The position numbers and the translations under genes are program-made. A DNA stretch of 64,000 nt. Source: Pedinophyceae sp. YPF-701. Its lineage: Eukaryota; Chlorophyta; Pedinophyceae. Each line of letters opens with the position of its first letter. Position 1 is the first letter of the stretch. The stretch spans positions 1,178,001 to 1,242,000 of the forward strand of contig CAJZHL010000028.1 of assembly GCA_916048055.1 (NCBI GenBank), given 5' to 3'. Below the pieces are notes generated by a model, which searched no databases, had not been told where the DNA came from, and worked only from the letters and a program-made list of their open reading frames with translations. Positions 22,144-31,141 of this stretch are shown here, piece after piece.

Positions 22144-22729
22144 GGTGCTGTCCTTCGAGGCGCTCGCGCGCTTCGCCTGGTGCGACCTGGCGGTAGCCGC
22201 GCGGCCCCACGCCTAGATTATCTCCTCGTGCGCGCGGAGGCGGGCAGAAAGGCGCGTGCGTGCCCGAAAGGGGGCGGCGTTCCTCGTGGTCAAGTGAACG
22301 GAGGGTTCGCGCGCTCCACAGGTCCTCTCCGAAACGCCATGCGCTTCTTGGTGGAACGAACGGGCCGCTGGGGCTACGTGGAGCGTGATATGCACGCGGT
22401 CACGGCGGGGCAGGCCCTGTGAGCCCCGCTGGAGCGTGGCATGGCGACGCCAGGCGTAGTCGTGGGTCCAGCCCGACTGCAGATATTGGGTTGACGAACT
22501 CGGATGTCGCACAAAGCCTCGATGCACAGCGGGCACAGACCTGCGCCCACCCAGCACGCTCGCGCAGAACCCGCATCGTCGCGCGCTCGACAGCGACGAT
22601 GCATCGCCGCTGAGCCATCTGCGCGCGACCTGCGACCGCGTGATCGCGTGAATTCGGCGCAGACGCCGCGCCCAGCCACGCACCATCCTCGTCGCCGTTG
22701 CGGCCGCGCACCGAACGCTGGCGGGTCAC
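22144..22729. promoter_or_regulatory. divergent intergenic region
   Basis: This spacer lies between two start codons on opposite strands. Short open frames cross it but none resembles a known family. Confidence 0.4.
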
Positions 22730-24107
22730 ATGGAGCACGACCTCACGCCCACATTCTTCAGGTCCCCCGACGGCCATGAGATGGCGGTGTATGACCTCGG
22801 CGGGCGCGGCGATCCGGCGCTGCTGTGTCACTGCAATGGATTCCACGGCCCAGCCTACGCGCCACTCGCGTCACGCATGACAGGCACGCCGCCCCCCGAC
22901 CCGTCTCGGCCCCTACATGGCCAGGCTGCCGCATCCGTCACGACGCGTCGCGAGCGCTGTGCGCGGGCGTCCCTTTTACACAGGGGAATCTTCACCGCCG
23001 TACACGTCGGAGAGAAGACAAACGTTGTGTTTCTTCGCGCTGCAGGACTGTTCCACGTATACGCAGTGGATTTCCGCGGGCACGGCGCGTCTCGCGGCCC
23101 CATGACGACGTGGGAGGACCCAACATATCTGACCATGGCTGACGACCTCCAGGGTCTCATCGACGCCCGCGGCTGGCGCGGGCGGGTCTGCGTCTTCGGC
23201 CACAGCCTCGGCGGTGCCGTCGTTCTCTCCGCGGAGGCCCTGCGGCCCGGCACGTTCCGCGCGGTGTTTGTGTACGAGGCCGTCTTGCTGACGCCCGCCC
23301 AGAAGGGTGCGTCCGGGCTGCGGCCGCCGAGCCTCGCCGGAGCGCCGCAGAGCGAGGTCGGTGAGGCGCGCGGGGCCACGAACGGCGGAGAGAAGCTCGC
23401 CGCGTTCGCGCGGTCGCGTTTGGATGCGTTTGCCAGCGTCGAGGATGCGCGGGCAGAGCTGGGGTCGACGAAGCCGTTCTCGCACCTCGACAGACGGTGC
23501 CTCGATGCCTTCATTCGGTGCGCCCCGGACGCGCTGTGCCTGGAGCCCTCGGTGCAGTGCGAGCCGGGATAGCCCCCGCGTTGTAGTCGCCCCAGCGCGT
23601 GGTTTGCTGCGCCGCTCGCGTTGCAGGTACGGTCTCGCGACGCGCGAGGACCCGGCATTCAAGGCGATCTTCCCGGACGTTGGCCCGGCGGTCGAGGCGC
23701 GGCGTCAGACGGGGCAAGACACCCCCCCAAAACCGCTCGCAGCCAGCACTCCCCCGGGGGAGCGCCGCGTGGTGTGGGTCCGGTGCCCGCGCGAGGTCGA
23801 GGCGCGCATCTACGAGCTCGCGCCTGGCCAGGAGCGCTACCAGCTGTTCGAGAGGCTTCCCGCCATCAAATGCCCCGTCGCGGCCGCGCGGGGCCGCCTC
23901 ACCAGCGGCGCGCACGGGGCGCTCGCGGAGGCGGCGGCGTGGATCGTGGATCAGGTCAGCGGGCCGTCCAGGCTGTTTCGCTTCGACGACCTCTTCCACA
24001 TGGGCCCGCTGGAGAGCCCTGACCGCGTCGGCGACACAGTGGCGCGCTGGTTCGCGCAGTGGGCGCCGGGCGCGGAAGCGGGCGCGCCGACGCGGAGCAG
24101 AATGTGA
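22730..24107 (+). CDS. alpha/beta hydrolase
   Basis: This is an alpha/beta-hydrolase-fold enzyme; the substrate is unknown. Preferred exons are 22730-22883, 23046-23556 and 23627-24107 (381 residues). Intron 23557-23626 is GT-AG and phase-matched. The first intron, 22884-23045, is GC-AG: it is 162 nt, stop-free and in frame, so it could also be read through, but its translation is Arg-rich and breaks the conserved path from NGFHGPAYAPLASRM to LFHVYAVDFRGHG. The oxyanion/early motif is CNGFHG, the nucleophile elbow is GHSLGG (Ser about 105), and the likely catalytic His is in FDDLFHMGP (about 346). The acid residue could not be assigned: the usual beta-7 acid position reads CPVAAARGRLTS. No signal or transit peptide is seen. 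Confidence 0.87.
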
Positions 24108-24541
24108 GGGCGACCAGGCGGAGCGCGCTCCGTGGGCCCGTGCGTCGTTCGTGGCGAGCAAGACCAGGTTGCATGCGTCGCCTGCGTCAGACCACCGACT
24201 TGTGCCGTCAGACGGGGGGCGCGGACGCGCCTCTTGGGCAGCGGGCGCAGCTTGCTCGCCGCAGAATGCTCTCGCGTACCTAGCTCGCGGAGAACTGAGC
24301 TGCGGCGGCGCGCAGGGACCTGAGCAGTGCCCGCAGGCAGCGATTACGGAGCCCGCGGGCTGTTCTGCTCCGCGCAGACGTCTCGCGCGCTTGCGGGCTG
24401 TCGGCCGGGTAGGAGAGCTACTAGACAGCTTACGGAGCAGCTGGAAACAGGCGCGCAGGGGCGGGGCGGTGAGAGGAGCGCGGGGCAAGGCCCAGTCCAG
24501 CACGGGCCCCCGCGGGCTGCGTTCGAGGGCAGCGGGCAGAC
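24108..24541. promoter_or_regulatory. tandem intergenic spacer
   Basis: This lies between the hydrolase stop and the start of the RSPH10B-like gene. It likely contains that gene's promoter; no specific element was recognised. Confidence 0.4.
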
Positions 24542-27500
24542 ATGGACGGCGTCAAGCCCTTGATCGAGCCGAAGCTCCTTCATGTACGCCCAGGCGCCGG
24601 GAAAAGGACCGCGCGCCACGCTTCACGCCGCACTTTGCGCACTCTGCCACCTGCAACCTTCGGCCACGCCTCGCGCATGGCGCAAGGCGGCCCCGCCGTG
24701 CCGCAGACGTGCTCTCGCTCACCGCCTCTGGCGCGTCCGACGCTCCCCGTCGGCAACGCGGGGCAGGGTGGTCGCAGCCACGGGCATGCATGCCTTGTGC
24801 TCTACGCGCGCCGTTCGCGGCAGGACCGTCGACCTCGCGTCGATTTCTGCGCCCCGGTGCGTCGACGAGTTTCCGACGCGCGCTGTGCACACGCCGCGGT
24901 GCGCCCGCAGACCGTCGTGGAGCGCTATGAGGGGCAGGCTACGTCGAACGGGCTCCCCCAGGGATCCGGCGTGGCGACGTTCCGCGCCGGCCACACGTAC
25001 GAGGGCGAGTTCTGCCAGGGATACATGCACGGGCTCGGCAAGTGAGTCTGCCCCCTTCACACCCCCCTCCCAGCACGCACGCCGCCCGCCCCCTGCCCGG
25101 CACCACACCACGCGTCTCTCGCGGGGGTGCGCAGGTACTCCTGGGTCAACGGCCTCGTCTTCGAGGGCCAGCTGGAGTGGGGCAGCATCAACGGCGACGG
25201 CACCTACTCTTGGCCCGACGGCGCGACGTACACGGGGCAGGTCAAGGACGGCAAGTGCGACGGCTCGGGCCAGATGGTCCTACACGGCGGCAAGGTCATC
25301 TACAACGGCAGCTGGCGCGCGGGCCGCCGCCACGGACAGGGCACTCTGCTGTGCCTCGGCCCCGACGGCAGCCAGTACGAGGGCTCGTGGGAGGCCGGGA
25401 AAAAGCAGGGATGGGGGACTATGACGTACCACAGCGGTGAGCGCCCGGCCAGCCCCCTGCCCCGCGTGGCGGCGAGCACCTGCGCGGGCCTGGCTGGCCG
25501 GTGGGGCGCCGGGCGCGCGGCGCCGCTGACGCGCGTTGCTGCTGCTGTTGGTGCGCGCAGGAAACCACTACTCGGGCGGGTGGCACCGGGACCAGAAGAC
25601 GGGGGAGGGGGTGATGGTGTGGCAGACGCGCGAGGAGGAGTACCGCGGGGAGTGGGCGCGGGACCTCCCGAACGGCCTCGGGCAGTACTTTTGGTGGCTC
25701 ACCATCCCGCGGAGTACGCTGCGCCCGTCGCGCATCCAGCAGTGCAACTACTACGTCGGGGCGTTCAAGGACGGGCTCCGCAGCGGGTACGGGCGGTTCC
25801 ACTACGCCAACGGCGCCAGCTACGAGGGCCTGTGGAACGACAACCGCCGCCACGGCCGCGGCGTGTACATCCTGGAGGACGGCACGGTGCTCGCGACGAC
25901 GTTCAAGCTGGACCGCCCCGCTGTGCCGGTACGCCGCGCCGCCCCGCGCGCCGCCCCGCGCGCCGCTCGCGTGCAGTTGAGAGCGCGGGGTGACTGACAG
26001 TCGTGGATTCTCGACTGGTGTTGCGCAGCTGAACCAGATCAAGCCGCCGTCCCCGGAGCCCAAGGTCCGCATCGCCGACCTGATCGCGGAGTCCTTCGAG
26101 GACCCCGCGGTCGCCAAGAAGCAGGTCGCGAGCGTGCTCCTGCGCTACATGTCGGAGCTGCGGTCCATTTACGACCAGTACGCCCAGCTCCCGGTGTCGG
26201 GCACCGACACCGGAGTCCCCTCCATGACTCAGCCCGCGGCGATGACGCAGCGCCAGACCGGCGACGGCACGCGCGAGTCCGAGTCCGGCGGGCCCGTGCC
26301 GGCCCTGGCCAAGGACGCGCCGCACGCGGAGGGCACCACCGAGGCGTGGCACGTCCACTCCTTCCGCCTCTGCCTGGCCCACTTCTGGCGGCTCCTGCAG
26401 GACTGCCGGATCCCGACGGCGGCGCTGCCGCTCGCGGTGATCGACACGCTCGTCGCGCGCGCGAAGCGCCTCCCGAGGGAGATTGAGGCGCTGCGGAAGG
26501 ACATGGCGGCGGAGGGGCACACGATCCCGCCGGACAACGACCCGGGCGTGCACGACCCGGGCTCGGAGCTGTCGTTCGTGGCGTTCTGCGAGGCGCTGGT
26601 GCGCGTGGCGCACGTCCGGCTGTCGCACCTGCCGTCGCTGGAGCGGCGTGTGCACACCTTGTTCGCGCACCACATCGTGCCGAACGCCGGCGCGCCGTCG
26701 CGGTCGGAGCTGCGGCAAATGTACGAGGAAGAGGACGTCCAGGCCGTCATGACCGAGCTCGACGAGGACCTCTACGCGTTCTACCAGGCCGCGAGCGGCG
26801 CCAGCGGCGCCGGCGCCGGCGGCCAGTCCGGGGCGCAGGTGCAGCAGTTCGAGAGCGCCGGCTCCGCGGAGCCCATCCCGAACTTCCACTCCGCGATGTC
26901 GTCGAACGTCAGGCAGGACGGCGGCAAGGAGCCGACCAAGAATCCGCTCAAGCGCAACGAAAGCACCATGTCGCGCGCACCAGGGGCGCCGGCGGCGCCG
27001 AGCTCGTACGCGCACTCGCTGGCCCGGAGCAAGTCCGCCGTCACCATCGGCCCGGGCCCGCGGTTCCCCGCGAACGAGACCAGCGTCATCGCCTCGGGCC
27101 CCGTCCCCTTGGTGCGCGACGTCCTGGCGGCGATCTCCGCGCGCGGCGTGCTCTCAGGCCCGGTCAGGATCCCGCAGCCGGAGCCGGAGCCGGAGCCCTC
27201 CGGGGAGGAGCCGCAGCCGCCGCAGAACCGCTCCTCGGTCGTGACGGAGACCGAGGGCGAGGACACCGTGGACGTCCCCCCGCCGCCGCCGCTTCTGCCG
27301 GGCTGCGGCGTGGACCTCGCGGACGCCGTCGAGGTCCTCCGCATCGTGCAGCACCCGGGCGACCTCCCCGACATCTTCACCGAGGAGGAGGCCGAGCTGG
27401 ACCCCGCCCGCGTGCCCACGCCGCCGGACGAGCCCGCGCCCGGCGCCGAGGCCTCCGGGGTCGCCGGCGAGGCGAGCGGGAGCGGCGCGAGCAAGCCGGA

Positions 27501-27792
27501 CGGCGAGGGCGACGGTGCGGAGCGCGAGGAGCCGCAGGAGAGGGACCACGAGGAGGCCCCGCTGACAATACACCTCCCTGTTATGGATGCGGAGGTGTTG
27601 TACCCCGAGTTCGTCGAGGCGGTGGCATACCTGGCGGAGCGCGCGGTTCCGGGGGAGATGTCGATGGCGGACAAGATCTGGTCGTACGTGGGCGGGGGCC
27701 TGCTCGGGCGGCCCGGCGCGACGTACCCCCCGTTGCTGGGAGAGGACGGGGCGGTGGAGGCGCGGCGGTCGTCCGCGGGGATGGAGGAGTGA
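24542..27792 (+). CDS. RSPH10B: radial spoke head protein 10B-like MORN protein
   Basis: Five exons, 24542-24583, 24911-25041, 25135-25436, 25561-25928 and 26029-27792, give 868 residues, almost exactly the length of human RSPH10B (about 870). All introns (24584-24910, 25042-25134, 25437-25560, 25929-26028) are GT-AG and join in phase. Residues 15-270 hold about nine MORN repeats (e.g. YEGEFCQGYMHGLGKYSW, YTGQVKDGKCDGSGQM, YSGGWHRDQKTGEGVMVW, YEGLWNDNRRHGRGVYIL). The C-terminal half begins LNQIKPPSPEPK and contains helices with FRLCLAHFWRLLQDCRIP and LSFVAFCEALVRVAH, as in RSPH10B, then a disordered Pro/Glu-rich part with a PEPEPE run, and a final helix block with MDAEVLYPEFVEAVAYL. It should act in the radial spoke head of motile cilia. 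Its presence implies the organism makes motile flagella. Confidence 0.85.
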
Positions 27793-28124
27793 ACGCGGCG
27801 GTGGCCGGTGCCGGTGTGACGCGACTGCCGAGGGCGCGTGCGTGTCACAGCGCACGTCCTGTCTTTGCGTGGGTGTCTAGTTGCTTCGTTCTTCTATGCT
27901 CGAACAATCAATCGGATCATCATAATCATGATTCTAGTCAAAACCATCACTCGAGGGCTGTTCGGCGGCTCCAGCGCCGCAGCAGCACGGCACACGACGC
28001 CATGCGTGCTCCGCGCTTTGTACGAGTGTTGCCAGCACGGCGCCGCGCTGTCCGGGACGCCGGCGCGGCCACGCGTTGCCCACGAGCGCACGCAACGGAC
28101 GGCTCCTCCTCGCGCGCTGGGGCG
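27793..28124. other. convergent 3' spacer, partly AT-rich
   Basis: This spacer lies between the ends of the RSPH10B-like and GLTP genes. Around 27895-27950 it is notably AT-rich for this window, a likely 3'-end signal region for both transcripts. No gene was recognised. Confidence 0.45.
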
Positions 28125-29082
28125 TCAGTGCGCGAGCGCGATGGGCCCCCCGAGCATTTCCTCGACGGCGGCGACGACGGGCTTGGCCGCGGCTATGAAC
28201 TTCGGGCCGTGCTCGTGCAGGCTGTCGGGGCTCTCCCCGACCGTCTTCATGAACGCAGCCGTCTTAGGGACGAACCACAGGGACGCCTTGACCATCAGCT
28301 GGATCGCGGTAGGGTGCGTCGGCGCGAGCGCCTTCTCGTAGGCCTGCACGTCGCCGGCACGCGGCGCAAGGCGGGTCGCACGCAGAGGAGACTGCACGGC
28401 TGTGTCTGGGCTGCGCGCCGCAGTGGGCGCACCTCCGCGATGGCAGCCGAGAGCTTGGCGCTTGGGTCGTCGAGGAGGTCTTGAATAAGGATTGTCATGA
28501 ATCGGATGCCGTTCTTGAGGCGGTCCAGGTTGCGGGCGTGCGAGCCTGCCTTCTCCAGCGTCCCGGCCGCTCGGTCCGCCTCGACGAGCTCCCTGAGGGT
28601 TGGGAGCTCGGTTGCGCAGGAGTGCAGGTCCAGCTGCTTTTTCTCAAAGTCCTCCCTGGCGAAGTAGAACGGCTTGCCTGCGCGAGCGTGGAGCTGGCAC
28701 ACCAGTCAGCTCCAGGAAGTGTCAAGTTCAGCGCCGTCGTGGCCGGAGAGGTCTCTGGTGGGGCACAAGCGCCGAAACGAGGCGGGCGTTCGTGTGGGGC
28801 CGTGAAGCGCGGGCACGGAGGCGCCGCGGTGTCGTCGAAAGCGCTTCGACGGCCACGTGAACATCGCGTTCGACGGCCACGTATCCCGGGCGGGGCGCTG
28901 CTCAGTCACGGGTCATGGAATCGACCCAGGACGCGGCTGGACGGCAGCAACCCCGTCATCGCACCTAAGGCGCCGACCAGCGGTACGATCCTCTCCGCAG
29001 CGTCCGCGAATTCCTTCGTCCGGAGCTCTGCCGTGGCGTCAATCGCCGCAAAGCCTTCAGCAAGATCAGCGAGCTGCCCCAT
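28125..29082 (-). CDS. glycolipid transfer protein (GLTP) domain protein
   Basis: Exons 29082-28926, 28677-28433 and 28343-28125 give 206 residues, the normal size of a one-domain GLTP. Introns 28678-28925 and 28344-28432 are GT-AG and phase-matched. GLTP features in order: EFADAAERIVPLVGALG, SSRVLG, TLRELVEADRAAGTLEKAGS, LKNGIRFMTILIQDLL, AYEKALAPTHP, and a final helix ending GGPIALAH. The family carries sphingolipids between membranes in the cytosol. Two usual lipid-headgroup residues appear changed: the Trp that normally precedes LKRGL is missing (the text is NLDRLKNGI), and the DxxxN helix after VLG reads KPFYF. The His in THPTAIQ is kept. So the fold is clear but the ligand may differ from classical glycolipids. 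Confidence 0.88.
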
Positions 29083-29477
29083 CCTGTGCAGTCGTCAATT
29101 TCGAGAGATTTTCCGCCGCCCTGTTCAGGAATTCATCACCCAGTCGAACCGCAGCCCGGAGATGCCGGCAGATCCGTGCGGTGTCACTCGCGCGGCCTCC
29201 TTGTTCCCGCTGTGACTACGTGCAGTCTTCGCCCAGCTCGCCGGCTTGCTGGTCTCCCGCGACGACGCACTGGGAGAACCGAGCCAAAGGTATCCCGCGC
29301 AGCCCGGCAGGCGCCTCTTCTCGCCGGGCCTGGCCTGCTCCACGTTGACAGACTGCACGCGGGAAGAAAAACGGTTGCCTGCGTCGCCCGCGCATGTTTG
29401 CTTCGCAGCCGGCCCGCGCGCTCGAGTGTTCGCTTGTCGGCCATCCACTGCGTGGACGTGAACAGGGGCAAGACAGG
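29083..29477. promoter_or_regulatory. compact divergent promoter, GLTP and plastid uL6 genes
   Basis: Only 395 nt separate the two start codons, so the two promoters must overlap or be shared. No clear TATA box was seen. Confidence 0.45.
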
Positions 29478-30782
29478 ATGTTCAGCGCCAGCTCTCTCGT
29501 TGGGCAGCGGGTGGCCATGCCCGCCGCGCCGGTGCGCGCTCCGCGCGCCCAGCGGATGGTCGTGTCTGCGGGGGCGACCTTCGGGGAGGGCGTGAAGGAG
29601 TCGCGGATCGGGAAGAGGCCCATTGACGTGCCCAGTGGCGTCACTGTCACGGTGAAGGACCAGGAGGTGAAGGTCAAGGTGCGTGAGTGCGGAGCTCCGA
29701 GTCCGAGGAAGAGCTCTGATTTCACGGCCGCCATCGCGTTTCGCCGCCTCCCGCTTCCACCCCGCGCGACGCGAAACGAGCCCACTACTGGCTGCGAGCG
29801 GCCTGCTGGGCGTCGCGTGCGCTCGCGGGGTCGGCACAACCTCCTCCTCGTCTTCATCTCTCCCAAAATCATCGATTCCTTTCGCCTGGCAAGCCGCTGC
29901 GTGTCCGCGCGGGCCGGCTCGATGGATGGGCTGCTCCTGGTGGATGAGGCTCACGCGCACGCAAGAGCCGCCGGTCGCGGGTTGGATCGACCGCGGTCCG
30001 CAGCGGAGCACACCCGTCGAGCCTGCACCCCGCGCGGCCCGACGCGGACCAGCGCCGCTCCGATCGCCCTGCACGGCCGCCACCCGTGCCCCCGCCACTC
30101 CCACAGCCGGCCGCTCGCAGCGCCGCGCCACGGCCGCGCATTTCCACTCCCGTCCTCCGGCCGACCCCTCGCAACGCCTGCTCTCCCCAGACCTCCCGCC
30201 GCGGCGCTCCCGGGCCACGGCCTCCCCGCGGGGCCGGTTCACACACCAGCGCCAATGTGCGGGTGCCGCGGACGTTCTGGGGCCGTTCGCGCTCATCTGC
30301 GCCCGCCCGCGCGCGCTCGTCCGCAGGGCCCGAAGGGCGAGCTCTTCCGCGAGCTGCGCCCGGAGGTGACGGCGGAGGTGGACGGGCAGACCCTGTGGGT
30401 TCGGCGGGCCTCGAACGACCGCAAGGCGTTCGCGTACCACGGCCTGTCGCGCACGCTGTGCAACAACATGGTGCTCGGTGTGTCGGAGGGCTTCAAGAAG
30501 GAGCTCAAGCTGGTGGGCGTGGGTTACAGGGCTGCGGTGTCGGGCAACACGATCAACATGAGCCTGGGTCTCTCGCACCCGGTCGACGTCGAGATCCCCG
30601 AGGGCATCAAGGTGTCGGTGCAGAAGAACACCGACGTGACCGTGGAGGGCATCGACAAGGAGGCGGTCGGCACGTTCTGCGCGCAGCTCAAGGCCCTGCG
30701 CCCGCCCGAGCCGTACGGCGGCAAGGGCATCCGGTACGCGGACGAGCGCATCATGCTCAAGGAGGGCAAGAAGGGCAAGTAA
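29478..30782 (+). CDS. rpl6: plastid ribosomal protein L6 (uL6c)
   Basis: Exons 29478-29678 and 30327-30782 give 218 residues. The first 40 residues (MFSASSLVGQRVAMPAAPVR onward) are rich in Ala, Ser, Arg and Val and lack acids, as in a chloroplast transit peptide. The mature part is bacterial-type uL6: SRIGKRPIDVPSGVTVTV, the exon join at KVKGPKGELFRELRPEV, SRTLCNNMVLGVSEGFKKELKLVGVGYRA, LGLSHPV, PEGIKV, and the ending PPEPYGGKGIRYADE. It belongs to the large subunit of the plastid ribosome. The 648-nt intron (29679-30326) is a multiple of three and has no in-frame stop, so a naive gene finder would read through it; the uL6 alignment shows it is an intron. The gene converges on the clathrin gene. 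Confidence 0.95.
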   Translation: MFSASSLVGQRVAMPAAPVRAPRAQRMVVSAGATFGEGVKESRIGKRPIDVPSGVTVTVKDQEVKVKVRECGAPSPRKSSDFTAAIAFRRLPLPPRATRNEPTTGCERPAGRRVRSRGRHNLLLVFISPKIIDSFRLASRCVSARAGSMDGLLLVDEAHAHARAAGRGLDRPRSAAEHTRRACTPRGPTRTSAAPIALHGRHPCPRHSHSRPLAAPRHGRAFPLPSSGRPLATPALPRPPAAALPGHGLPAGPVHTPAPMCGCRGRSGAVRAHLRPPARARPQGPKGELFRELRPEVTAEVDGQTLWVRRASNDRKAFAYHGLSRTLCNNMVLGVSEGFKKELKLVGVGYRAAVSGNTINMSLGLSHPVDVEIPEGIKVSVQKNTDVTVEGIDKEAVGTFCAQLKALRPPEPYGGKGIRYADERIMLKEGKKGK

Positions 30783-31141
30783 GCCCGGGCCCCGGGACCG
30801 CGCAAGCCCCTGTGAAACGACACGTACTGCGCGCCCCACACACCTGCCGCCCCTCGCGCTCCGCTGCGTCGCGGCGGACCCTGCGCCCGCCCTCGCCGGC
30901 GGCTGTCGAAGCATCCGGCCCGCTGAACGGCGCAGACGTTCTTTCCCCAACACCGTGACGCTTGTACCAACAAAACAAAACACCTCCACACGAGTCTGTC
31001 TAGGCGACAACGGGCGGGCGTGCGCGGGTTTTTCGGCACGCACACGGCTCACGCGGCGGGTTCACAAGCATAGCATCGCATCGCATCGCATCTGCCTCCC
31101 CGGCGCCCAGCGCGCTGCCCCCGGCCGTCCTGCGCGGCTGC
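30783..31141. other. convergent 3' spacer, uL6c and clathrin genes
   Basis: The spacer holds the two 3' ends and a short GCATC pentanucleotide repeat at 31068-31092. No gene was seen. Confidence 0.5.
31068..31092. repeat. GCATC pentanucleotide microsatellite
   Basis: Five tandem copies of a GCATC/GCATA unit just beyond the clathrin stop codon. Confidence 0.85.

Noticed and set aside
24584-24910. Reading through the first RSPH10B-like intron as coding sequence
   Set aside because: The segment is in frame, but its translation is Arg/Ala/Pro noise, while splicing gives a protein of the family's exact length.
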